The notes under the pieces were generated by a model. The model had not been told where the DNA came from. It searched no databases and was given only the letters and a program-made list of their open reading frames with translations. DNA of 64,000 nucleotides, taken from Phoronis australis. Lineage: Eukaryota; Phoronida; Phoronidae. A program made the translations under genes and the position numbers. Below, piece by piece: positions 49,882 to 61,512 of this stretch. The stretch lies in NCBI GenBank assembly GCA_002633005.1, contig NMRA01000230.1, positions 1 through 64,000 on the forward strand, read 5' to 3'. Numbering within the stretch: the stretch's first letter is position 1; every line of letters starts with the position of its first letter.

Positions 49882-50370
49882 TGAAGACTATTTTAAACAC
49901 AACAACTTTTGCTACGAACTGGCTGCACAAAATATAAAGTGTGTAATAAGCATTATGGAAAGAAGCAAGTTGGAGCGCAAACGATGTGGACCATAAACAA
50001 ATATGTCTCCTAGCAAGGAAATAAAATTGAAAGCGTGGTGGCGAAGTGGGCTGTGGAAGGGTCCGTGCAGTGTGGCAGGGTCCGTGCAGTGTGGTAGGCA
50101 GGTCGTGAGTTCAATTCCGAGGTATTTACAGTTTTTCTAATTTACACCTTTTCAGTGTTTGTTTTCTTTGATAATACTTCAGAAATCAAGGAAAGTGCTT
50201 CTTTCTAGAGGCAAAACTATAATTTTCTCCTGGACGGTAGGGGATGAGCCCACCTCCCGGCCTCCTCCAGTCAGTGCTATGCAGCTCCACAATCATGCCT
50301 TACGCTATTGTACTGTATAGAGACAAAATGTTGCCCCCCCCCCCCTTATGATATCCTAGATTCGCCACTG
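49882..50370. mobile_element. Left-truncated relative of the 716-bp transposon
   Basis: It matches the interior of 37131-37846 from about 37397 onward, including the tRNA-like segment (here with a local duplication of GGGTCCGTGCAGTGTGG), the C-tract and the right TIR. Confidence 0.7.
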
Positions 50371-50379
50371 TCGCTAACA

Positions 50380-51311
50380 AGAGGCATCCAGGATACAACC
50401 TGTATACACGAACGCCATTATCTGATCTAAGCAATATGTATCAAATTCAACTGCTCACCGGAAGACTACCCCCAATTAACAATTTGCTCATGCAAACCTT
50501 ACATCAAATGAAAGTAACGAAATGTGTGACCCCGTTAATTGGGAATGCTGATATGGTTTAAAGTTTTGTGCTGCTGTCAGAAGCTCTAGAGGGCAGGTCT
50601 TGTTACATGGGCGTGACGGGTGTGATATTGCAAGTCCAATATTTACTTCCGTGCCCCTTTGTGTTATTTTCACTTGATACGAGGTCAGTGTGAGGTTGCG
50701 CACAGTGTGGCTCAGTGGAGTGAGCTCTAGACGCCCGTTTGGGAGACCTAGGCTCCGAATACACTTACTGGAAGACAATCGAGCTTTGCACAAAGTTGTC
50801 CCCTACTCCTGTGAGCTCGATTTTATTAGGGAATTTATGCAAGGGAATGAATGAGAGCCTAGATGTAACGCTGAAGCGATTTCTGAAGCTGTGCTCAAAC
50901 TAAAAAAAAAACAATAAAATTTAAAGCATACATGTATGCACTGGAGCAGATTCGAACGTGGGATAGTCTTCCGATGAGCGAGCTCTCAAATAGGAGGCAC
51001 GTTGATGAGATCACATGATGCCATTCTTCTACATTGGTTCTATCCTCACTAAACGAGTATGAACTTAACCATAGATGCCTCTAATTAAAGATCTGCATGT
51101 GTACTTTTAGCAGTCACACAAATTTGAATCAGTGAAAACTCGCCTGCTTGACGGCCATGTTGGATCGCTATTGCCATACATGTACCTCTATGTCAAATAG
51201 TGTCACGCGGCTAGTGACAAAGCCTGTGGTCAAATTGGGTTTTTGCTATAACTCAGCAAGTGAAATCATTAGTGAGACAGCGTATTGTTTGGGTAGATGG
51301 TAAGGATAACT
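50380..51311. repeat. Old third copy, continued (matches 14915-15590)
   Basis: Homology to block C resumes near 50380 and ends at the TTAA element. The span of block C that would hold lectin exon 3 is replaced by repeats, and exon 2 would lie beyond the end. It contains a SINE (50704-50935) absent from copies 1 and 2. Confidence 0.75.
50704..50935 (+). mobile_element. tRNA-related SINE, copy 2
   Basis: It starts AGTGTGGCTCAGTGGAGTGA, similar to a tRNA A-box region, and ends in an A-rich tail. The equivalent site at about 15190-15195 in block C is uninterrupted, which fixes the insertion boundaries to within a few bases. Confidence 0.65.
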
Positions 51312-51315
51312 TTAA

Positions 51316-53643
51316 AGGAGAATGTCACCCAAAAACAACATATTTTGTATCAATTTAGATTGAATAGTTCTACTCGATGACGGCACACTCGGTTGCGTTA
51401 CCTGACACCTGACGGCAGACGGAAATTATCCAATGACGTCATTGGTTTCACACGCAGTGTGTTCATCAGTTCACAACACGGGTTACTGGTGTCAGCTTAT
51501 CGCTTGCGCTTGAATTCATTGTTCAACACCAATCAATCATCAAACTTCGATGTAAAACCTTTAAAAATACACTGATTTCTTATAAAAACGAGTTGGCCAA
51601 TTTATCAATATCCGTAGCAGGAGTTTGGAGTCTGTTCGGAAATAAATTTGAAGTATTCTTCTGTGAAATACAGACAGGAGAACCTAGATCTGCGTTGTTT
51701 AAACTTGTGGTTTTTTGAGTTCTAAACACAAAAAACGCTGGTTATCCCGGCCAGTGGCTCGGAAACCGATCTGGCCCGTCGCGGCTGGACTGACTGGTTA
51801 AACCGACCAGTGGCTCGGAACCCGATCAGGTCCGTCGCTGCCGCCGGGACTGGCACAAACACAAGCCAGCTTGAGTTGGAAATTAAACCTCCAGTCACGA
51901 AAAGACTATAATAGTGAGCCAAAGAAATAATGTGCGCTTAATTATTTATGTGAATTAGCGCGAAGTCGGGTTCTCCTTCCACAGACCGTCAGGGCAATGG
52001 TTGTACAGTAACAATGATTTGAATAATGTATTTGTATTTCTAAATAAAGATTACCCTAACATGTGACCATAGCATATAAAATCGAGTAGTTGTTTCACAA
52101 CAGCTTTCTGTCAGCAAAAACTGAATTAGCATGCGCTCACACGGCCTCGGTGCCCGGTCATGAGTTCATTAGTGCATCTAAAGCCGGTAACGCTGTGATT
52201 TATTCATTGCTCGCTTTTCAAAACATTTTCACTCACGAACACTCAAAGGCATTACAAATTGTATCTAGCAGGACAGACTTTGTTTCAGTTTTATGTGCCA
52301 TTTTCACTACAAAAGTTGTCACGGATCAGCTGACACGGAACGAGTTGTTCCAGCGCAAGTATGTGTGTAAACGGTACTGAACTGGAGCAAATCGACACCG
52401 CCGCGACATCATTTGCCACCCCGTTTGTGAGGTAGAGCAATTTTCGCTAGAACATCTTGCTCCGCGTCAATTATGTGTCTAAACGCGAAACTGGGACAAG
52501 GCGGAAAGGATCATCTCTACTGGCGCTTGTGTAATGATCTCAATACGGGTTCTTTGTTTCTTCAACTCCCGTGATTTGTAAATCTGCGCATGTGCTACTT
52601 CCGTCTTGCCACAGTTAGTGAGTGAGTTGTGTGAGTAAACAGAAGCTTGATACCGATCAGTTTGCTCCGTGTCAGATGCGCCGGGTCAAAAGTTGATATT
52701 TAAACATAAGCATTGGTTAGGGTGAGAATAATTCATTTTGAAACAGAACGCAAAATTTAAACGTCAACGTGGCAACTCGCAATCCCGACCTGGACTGGTG
52801 CTCATCCGACGAAGACTTCACAGGTCGATCGTTAGGTTTCACAGGAATCCACTGATCAACAAATAATAAAGAGGCTCCTTGAACGTGCACAGAAAACGAA
52901 ACATATGGATAGTTCCGAAAACCGTTTGAATGACTTGTCCCTGAGCTAACCGCACGAAAAGAGTGACGGTTAGGTTTGCTGACACGAAATTCCGCAAATG
53001 AAACGAATTCTTGGAGAAGAGAAATTGTGTCTCATGGACCATCCTAATTTTGCACCGCATCTCTAAAGGTGGGCCTACGACGTTTTTTAGAACTCAGAAA
53101 AAGCGGAACTGGCCGAAAACATCTTACGCCCAGACGACCATGCAGAAGTCTCACGAACGAGTCAGTCATCAAACAGGATGTAAAAAACGTTATGTTCTCA
53201 TGCCTTGAATTAATTGTACTCGTTTATGTTTTCATGGCCTATTACAGTTTTCCATAATCAAAAACTGAGCAACAATCGATCCGACGAAAGGCAGGCCACT
53301 GACAGACACGGAGAAGTTTCATGGAAATATTTTAACGGCATACTTTTCATTCTTCACTACAACGAGCCACTTCCGAAGCATTATGGGCTCTCGAGGAAAT
53401 CGAAAAAACAATATATCCGCTTTCCTCGCAGATTCATAGTTCGCACAAGCGGGAACAATACACCACACCATAGCCGCGCTCCCTTCTCCGAAGAACCACA
53501 GACGTCGCTGCGTCGTTTCTCACCGTCCTCACAGGTTAACGCGACACCTCTCGGCGAGGTACGATGGACTGTATACGAGGTGAGGTGGATATAGACTGAT
53601 TAAGACGGCAAAAAAGACTTTTTAAATTGGGTGGCATTCTCCT
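51316..53643. mobile_element. 2.3-kb TTAA-flanked DNA transposon without a recognisable transposase
   Basis: The ends are AGGAGAATGTCACCC and the complement of AGGAGAATGCCACCC, one mismatch in 15. TTAA is present at 51312-51315 and 53644-53647. TTAA targets are used by piggyBac and Kolobok elements; piggyBac ends normally start CCC, so a Kolobok-like element fits better, by inference. Frames of 60-126 codons inside show no DDE motif I can identify. Confidence 0.7.
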
Positions 53644-53647
53644 TTAA

Positions 53648-54865
53648 GCAATTTTATAAATTAGGCTACACTGTGTATTGAGCTCAATATACTAGAACCT
53701 AATGGACTGAACATAAAACCTTCTTAAATTATATCATTGAATTTTTACGCAAAAATGTATCATACACTGTATTCATTACACCATATCTTAAATGTCAATT
53801 GTCATATAGTGTTATAGTGTTTGATTTTACTTTATTTCTATTTCTGTTGACAAAGGACGTTATTACATCCGAAAATTTCAGTTGATCCATTCTTGTTGTT
53901 TTATTTACCTATTTATGTTTGATCAACAAATTCGTTGATTTCTGATTTACTTGTTTGTGTATCTACGAATATCGATAGATCCATTGATGATTTTTGACAA
54001 TTAGAAGCTAATCTTGTAAGAATTGGTGACAATTCAGTGAATTTAATTGCTGCCTGAAGTTGGAAAAACTCTATAATCCTATCCCCAAGAAGTAACGTAC
54101 ACTTACACGATTTTTGCATATCTAAAATAACTCTCAAAGACAACGATGGAATTCGTAAACAACCGTAGACAGAAAAAAGCGTTTTAAAAATCCGTAAAAA
54201 TAAAAAAATTAAACTCATCTCTTGGAAAGGTTATCTTCACAGTTCCTTGGTGTTTTTCGTTTCCAGTAGTACTGAGTAATGATTTTTTTTCTTCAAAACT
54301 GAATTGATTGCTTTTCTTGACTGACGTATCCACGTTAAAAATAAGATGTAACCATGCAGTAGGCCGCGCAGACTCTCAGCGATAACCACAAGGACTAAAT
54401 TTGAACTGCAAACGTTCAGGAAGTATGTAAATTTTTGAGACACACTATCCTTTTCCTCAGCCACCAGAAACTGAACCACCGGTCGTGTTTCAAGTAGGGA
54501 TTTTGAAACAGCCTCAACGACACTTTACCAGGGATTTCGGGACCCCATCTTTAAAAAAAACTTTCAAAGAATGACCCTAATAAAATAAAGTTTTCCCGAA
54601 ACTGGATCACAATAAAACGAATCTTGACCTTAGAAAGACCACAGACGGCCGGTACGAGCTGCCTGTCTCAAGTGAATCGTAGTTGTGCTGACCGGCAACT
54701 AGCTTTAGTTCATCGAAAATTTCGTATTTTCACAATGTTAGATCTCAGCTATAGCTACTTGACGCATCTCCTCGCTACAGGTCAGTGTACAGGTCCTAGG
54801 CCCATTCTTACTCTCCGTGTTTGTTCACGGTTACTCAACTCATAATGGCTAGATGCCCGGGATTC
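53648..54865. other. Unassigned region
   Basis: Nothing supportable. Minus-strand frames near 53913-54479 lack motifs and splice context. Confidence 0.4.
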
Positions 54866-55014
54866 GAGAGGCGGATCCATGATTTTGAGTTGGGGTAGGG
54901 TTGAGTATTAGTCAGGGTTTTACCAGTCAGAAATATTCACCTCCAAACAGCCAAATGGAATCTGGGAGAATTTTAGGGAGGTCATGGCCTCTTGGCCCCC
55001 TAAATCCGCTTCTG
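54866..55014. mobile_element. 149-bp MITE of the CAGTGGCGGATC family, decayed ends
   Basis: The interior matches 43252-43409 (GAATCTGGGAGAATTTTAGG and GTCATGGCC). The ends GAGAGGCGGATCC and AAATCCGCTTCTG are diverged TIRs, and no TSD survives. Confidence 0.65.
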
Positions 55015-55905
55015 TGCCTCCCCACGTGGGAGATTCGGTGGCATCGGGAGGACGGGGGCGAGGAGGAGGGGAGTAACGGAGGTGGTGGCCATGGGGGAGT
55101 TATTTGGCGGCGTCCAAATGGTTTGTGCCCCCCAATACTTTTTGCCTTCCTACGGGCCTGCTCTTAGGATGATTGTGAAAACTAGCTTATATGATTTTAG
55201 TGTGAAGAGGACGGTTGACTATAATTTTGTGACTTCAGTTACTGTGGCGCCTCCTAGTGGTAGATTTTGTGCTCTTAGCTGTATGCAATATCTTTATTAA
55301 TTTTAGCTAATGTATTTACATGAAGTTGACAATAGAAGACGACAACTTTCAGACGGATCTGAAGAAGGCTCTGGTCTCTAGTGACAATTTCATTTTTTTC
55401 TTTTCCTCTGTTTCTCTAAGGTTCCTTGACGAATTTTCATTGTCATAAAATTGTGACATTCCTTATTTTTTGATAGATTCAAAGTATTTTGCCCTATCTA
55501 GTGGACATTTTCATGATACAAATAAACACGCCTAGAAGCACACCGTTTGCGGTGCATTTGTGGGCGCATTTCAACGCTCTGCGTTGCTCTAATGAATATT
55601 GTTTTTCGCCAGAGTTCACGTTTTAGTAACGTGAAAAACGTAAACATGTGTTCCAATGTCGCTTGTTTATTTTTTAAAGTTAAAACATGCACAATATGAA
55701 TCAGGATCAGTAACTTTACTTTCTGGAAAGTCCTACAATGCAACCAATGTGCACATTTCAAAGCTACATGTGCTATACCTGCATAGCCACAACGAAAATC
55801 TGATATACATGTATGTCTATCTAAAACACGATCTAAAATAGTATCAGCTGATTTGCAATGAGTTTCTCAAGTATTTTCGAATCGCTAGTACGTACAACGA
55901 CAGGT
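55015..55905. other. Unassigned region
   Basis: A G-rich stretch at 55040-55110 follows the MITE. No gene is supported. Confidence 0.4.
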
Positions 55906-55909
55906 CAAT

Positions 55910-56225
55910 AATTTATCATTTTCTCATCAACTGGGTTGACGTCTACATACTCTGCAATGTCGGAGAAATTTGATGTATCCATGGATAGGTGGTAAACAAA
56001 GGACTGAGGTCCACAAACATGTTGGAAAATATGTTTGAGGTCCTGAGAAGACAAATGGTCGTATCAAGGTACCCATTGACTTGATTAAGATATTTTTGTA
56101 GGAGTCACGTGACAACATGTGAAACCTGCCTCAAGTACGTTTTGTGACCTCTGTGATAACGCATGATACTTTTAGAAAGTAATCAAAACAAAACCAATAT
56201 TGCGGGCAAACGATCATCAAATAGC
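55910..56225. repeat. Direct duplicate of about 41530-41790
   Basis: See the partner entry; the best match is 56080-56215. Confidence 0.7.
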
Positions 56226-58800
56226 ATGATGATCAGCTTGAAAAAATGTGACGTAACTCGGAAATTAATGCAAAGAGTCACCTTCCTAGAAATAAAAGAC
56301 AAATATTTAGAAGGAAAAAATCAAACCTTCAACATTCTAATCTCTTCACCGAAAACAATCACGCATGAAAAAGGCCGCATGATGGCATCCATGTTTGCAA
56401 CATTAACGCCATGTTGGATCATAGAAAAACATCGTAACTGAAAAAAGGTTTTAAATTGTTTTTAAAGTGCTCCAGTTTTGTGCGAGTTTGTTATAAAAGG
56501 ACTTAAGGATTTTTATGACAAAAGTTACATGGAACAAGAACGAAACGATAATTTAAAAAAACTGCAACGGCGTTTTTAAGTTTTCATTTTGAAAGTTTAT
56601 ACCATTTGAATTTCGGTCAAGTTCTTAACTAAGTTTTCCTAAAAAGCAAGATCACGTGACGTAATCAGTGACAGATTGTTTCATTTAGGAATTGTTTACA
56701 ACCCAGATATAATGCTTCGCGGTTTCTGGGTTTGTTATTATTTCTTTGTATGTTCTGTGTATCCTTCAATAAATATATATCGCAGTGACAGATTGTCACA
56801 AAGTAAACAAAATCAAAGTCTACCGTATTTCTGCTTTCAGAAAATATATGTTTTTGATGAGTTAATTCTATAGTTTTGTAAAAATTTGACTAAATGTACA
56901 GACTTGGCGATATAGTCCTCCATCACCTTCAACAATGTTGTAAACTACAATGCATAGCGAGCTACATTGAAGTCTTGCTTGGTACCTGCGTNCCCCCCCC
57001 CCCCCCCTAGCGGACCCGGGAGCATCGAAGTTTGACCTACTTCACGAGAATGTAAGCTGGTGAAAAAAATGAAGCTTAGATGTTTTGATCGCTTTACACA
57101 CGACAGGAATACATGACACGAATCATTAACATTACACCGAGGCGTGCAGCGTTAGACAAACACAATGAACGACACTATTTGATTAGTTGTTAATTGGATT
57201 TGTGATTAAAAATCTTGTCAACACTCACAGTAAATATACATGTATCACGCTTCAGTCGCGCGCTGTGCAAACAGTCTTCAATGCCTGCCCTTGTACTTAG
57301 TTACTGAAGTTACGTTTGAAAGACAGCGACAGAATTACATGTACGTCGTTTTTTATACGTGTAAAAACTGAGAGATACCTTTATTTTGTGATATGTTTCA
57401 CAATGACGAATACATATTTTCACTGATATAAACAAGTAAGAGACTGGAGATGTTCTGATATTTTATTATTTTTGGCTATTTGTGGTACCCAGTGCCGGAA
57501 ATACAGGACCTGCATATATGACCTTTTAATTACTGCATTTTTATTTTGAATATGGCCAATCGGCTCAGAAAACATCATTTAACAAGAGATCGCGTGCACA
57601 TTCTGCGGCCCAGAGCATGTTTTACATGTACATGTACACCTCATACTGTAATTGTGTGCTCGACCACGAACATCGTCAATCTTGGAAAACAATGCGCGTT
57701 TTCTCGTATCTCTTACTATCTCGTAAATTGGAGTGATTCTTCTGATAAATAAAACTACGGTAAAAAGTACAACGACTATTTCTTTACAATTTCCAATAAT
57801 AAAACTGACACTGATTGGTAGTGCCAGTTCTGTTCCAGCACCACTTTTCTGAAATGCGAATGCACGTTCTATCAGTCTTTCGTCAACTTACGTGGCATTA
57901 TGGCCACCATCCAAGGCTGTCAATCTTCATCCGCGAATAATCATTCTTAATATTTGTTCACATCTCATCATCTCCTAACGCATGACTATGCTCAAGTAAG
58001 TTTTAATTACCGTGATTTTAATTTCTAAAAATCAATAGCGACGCTATTGATGACCAGAATGTTTAAGCAGTTGGGACAGATTGGGATTATCATTGCTAAT
58101 AGCGTTGACATACTCAGAGCTTTGCACACCTGTGGAAATGAAACGATAATAAATAACATTCCCTTGTATTTCAAACTATTTCCAAAGTTGGATATAATCC
58201 GGCTGTAAACACACTATCGATTTTCAAATTAAATGACAATGTTGTGTCGTAGCCAACTTGTTCCATCGATGTTACGGTAAAAATCACGAGAAGACTCACC
58301 TTGAATTATCCCGAACGTTTCCATTGCAAAATTTTGCCGATGTTCGATGACAAAAGATTTTTTACGTAAAAACTTTTTAATCTATCTCATTCGCAGCCCT
58401 TGACTGTCTTTGCCTGATCCGCCGGTTCAACCGGCTTAGACATACATGTATGGGTTTGTTTCATGGATACTTACTTGAAACGTAAGACTGATATTTTATC
58501 TTACGTTCTCATTTCACAATATTACGGAATAATGCTTTAAATAAGTAGATATGAGCACATCGCCGTCTAGAAACATTTTGAAGGGATTATTTCAAAAACT
58601 AGCAGGGGCGTGTATATTATAAGAAAGTGAATTTGTGCTCATGTGAGATTTAATTATTTTTCAAAAACAGTTGTTTGAAGTGTAGGACCGAATTTCTGAC
58701 TTAGGTCGTAGTCACTTTTCATGAAACTGACCCCTGATTGGTCTGTCGACTGGAAATTGTCACCGAGAACCAATCAAATGTTTTCACTATAAAGACGCTG
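56226..58800. other. Unassigned region with a poly-C tract and one N
   Basis: The N at 56992 precedes about 15 C, a likely sequencing-error site. A TACATGTACATGTACA tract lies near 57625. I see no gene, although several short frames exist. Confidence 0.45.
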
Positions 58801-58801
58801 C

Positions 58802-58921
58802 GGTTGGCCAGTAGTGAAATATACCAAATAAACACAGAAAAACCAGGAACCCCAACTGGGAATCGAACCAAAGGTCACTAGATTGCTGTGTTTATTTGAT
58901 ATATTTCACTACTGGCCAACC
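58802..58921. repeat. 36-bp inverted repeat around a tRNA-like SINE fragment
   Basis: Arms 58802-58837 and 58886-58921 pair with one mismatch and enclose a 48-bp loop. Read on the minus strand, the loop matches the 3' half of the tRNA-like segment at 59085-59130, with a B-box-like GGTTCGATTCC. Confidence 0.8.
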
Positions 58922-59049
58922 TCAGTGTTGATTTTCTTAAATATATAATTGGCCAAATCTCATGTGAAAAAGGCGAAACGCCGCTCATGGGATGTACACT
59001 GTATGACATAACATTTGGCTGTAAACAGTAATTGCCCATACATGTATAT

Positions 59050-59130
59050 GGGGTCCTCGGTAGGTCAGTGGTAAGGGCATTACACCAATCTAGAGACCTG
59101 TGGTTCGAGTCGCAGTTGGGTTTCCTGATT
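59050..59130 (+). other. tRNA-like sequence, probably a SINE head
   Basis: An A-box-like TAGGTCAGTGGTAAGGGC and a B-box-like GGTTCGAGTCG are spaced as in a tRNA. The 5' and 3' ends do not form a proper acceptor stem, so a working tRNA is unlikely. Confidence 0.5.
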
Positions 59131-59949
59131 TTTCTGTATTGAAATGTTTTATGTGGCTGACGTGGCGGAATAAGCCAAGCCAATCAAGAGCAGCTTGTAC
59201 CATCCAATCATTTTGAAGAGGAATGCGTTACAACAGATGTGTATCGCGTCTGCTTCGCCACTTAACCTTTGAAATATACACGTAACTCAGATTTACATTG
59301 CCATAACCTCGCAATTGTTTCCTGGTAAGCAGTTTTGATAAACCATTTTCAAAGAAAACTCCTTGTAAGAATATAAGTTCTTAGTGCTGAGTAAGTGTTG
59401 TCATAGAAACTGATTAACACCACAAGATTTATATAGGCAATGAGTATTTACATTGGCAACTAGCCAAAACTCGACATGGGTACTTCGCGTGCGTTTATGG
59501 GCCATACATCGTTAAGATGAATACTGGTATAATCACCCGCTTACGTGGAAAGGGACTAATCAGTTCGCCCATAACTGAACTACATGTCAACAACCAATCA
59601 GAAGACCGTACACATTGGTGCTAAGGACACCCAAGGGTTATTTTTTTTCTACTTGAGAAGCGTTTAATCACCAGCTAATTTATGCGCACACTTAAGCGCC
59701 GTTGAATAGGATGATCGCTTGTGCACACAAAGACAAGTTCCGACGTTTACCGAGAAGTCCAGTTACCATAGCGTACTAGTTAAGTTATGCGCGAATTTTC
59801 AAGAATGCAAATAAAATCTATTATATCTCTGACAGTTACCAAGAAGCACAAAAAATATTTCTGACTAGTTTGAATATTAGTCACCTGCGTGATTACGTCT
59901 AGTGTGCCTTAAGAAGAGATTAGGGCAGGTTGTCTTAAGAACGAACAAA
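59131..59949. other. Unassigned region upstream of the mucin-like gene
   Basis: It presumably contains the promoter. No TATA box at a convincing distance was found. Confidence 0.35.
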
Positions 59950-60024
59950 AATTTGTCATCGAATACGCAGAAGGTGGTCTCGGCAGGTGCATTGAACTGA
60001 CTAACAACTCAAACGCGCACACAG
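59950..60024 (+). other. Putative noncoding first exon of the mucin-like gene
   Basis: A strong donor, CACACAG followed by GTAAGTCAG, ends this exon at 60024. The next strong acceptor, after a long pyrimidine tract, is at 61490, 22 bases before the signal-peptide ATG. The exon start is unknown; 59950 is a placeholder. Confidence 0.4.
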
Positions 60025-61512
60025 GTAAGTCAGATTCGTGTTTATTCTATTCTTTTACTTTAAGTAAAATTTTTATCAGAGATATGTGTACGATTCACTT
60101 TAACGGTAGTTTTTATTTTTGTACTAATTTTTTCATATAGTGGTAAGCAGTATCGAAAACTGAGAAAGAAAATTAATTGTAATTTCTCGAAGTTTTGTCA
60201 GTCATTCATTTAACTTAAATTGCTGCCCGCTAGCCGTTTAAACGGCGTTTTCGAAGAAGAAAAATAAACATTTCCAATCTTCGGCACACTGAGTGTGCCT
60301 GGAAGCTTGTTCAACTCTTTCATAAAACCAGCATATTAAATATTCTTATTCAGGGGACAAAATACAGTGCTAACTTGTCCTGTATTCCCAGCAGGGGAAC
60401 AACGCTCACCCTTTAACTCTACAGTGTCGCGATTTTGTTTATATCGTTAATGCCACAATGGCGGATAAAACCCCATCAACATTTAAATAAGTTAAATTTC
60501 TAGCTGTCGATATTCATAAAAGTAAGCTTCAAAATCAGTAGCTAATGATTACGGTTATGAACGGTTTCAAATTAAGTCAAAATTGAACAAAATAAACATA
60601 CGGGTTTTCCGAGACGCCACATAGTTTCACCTTAAAGCTGCCACGTATGCTTGTCTCCAACCTCTGTCAGAATGTAACTTATATTTAGAATACCTGCCAT
60701 TATGAAACTGCTTTCAACTGGTTCCTTACAAAAATTAAAACGTTTTGTGAACCTGGAATGAACATTCAATTTGTCTTTTTCGCGCATCAGCATCAATAAA
60801 TTTACTTCTCATGACTGGCCATTAACAAGAAGTGCATGAAGTCAGTTTACATTACGAGCCGAGCATGGCTTCCAGAAAATAACGAACTTCCAGTTAGGCC
60901 CAAGCCAACAAAACCCTCCGAACCTGAGTAGGGAATAAGTTGAAACCACTTTTGTAACAGTGAATGGTCTTAATTTACAGCTTATATTGTACTGAAGAAC
61001 AGTTAGTCGAAACCTCAAAGGGGCATTATCGATTAAATGACAAAGACACATTTTTTTGATTACTGCCGGATGACATAAGACTTCTTGAAGTTATAAGCTT
61101 TAATCAGGATTATAAAAAACACAATCCGGAATGTTTTTGTGATTTTATTCCAAATTTCCACTTTTTGCAGTTGTCGGTCAGACATTTGCTGACATCAAGA
61201 CCAACGACTTTACAAGTTGATTACGTTAAAAACATTCCATCATTGGAGTGGGGTTTAGCTTCTCCAGTTAGTCGTTTGTCAGCCACCGCGGGGACTCTAT
61301 GTTTGAGTTCGTGTTGAGGTTCACAAAATCATCACGTTTTACGTCGATGATAACCCTTAAATTGAAGATTCAAAGAAAATCAACATGCGCTTATATATGA
61401 AAAGTTTGAAGAGAATTACAATAAAACCATGCTCAGAATTTTATCATTGTACAACAGAAAGCTTGTATCTTTTGCCTTTTTTACTCTTAGAACACACCAC
61501 ACAGACATCAAG

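Noticed and set aside
61391-61397. TATATAT box and in-frame ATG at 61429 for the mucin-like gene
   Set aside because: Both lie before a strong splice acceptor at 61489-61490 and so probably within an intron; use as a minor start cannot be excluded.
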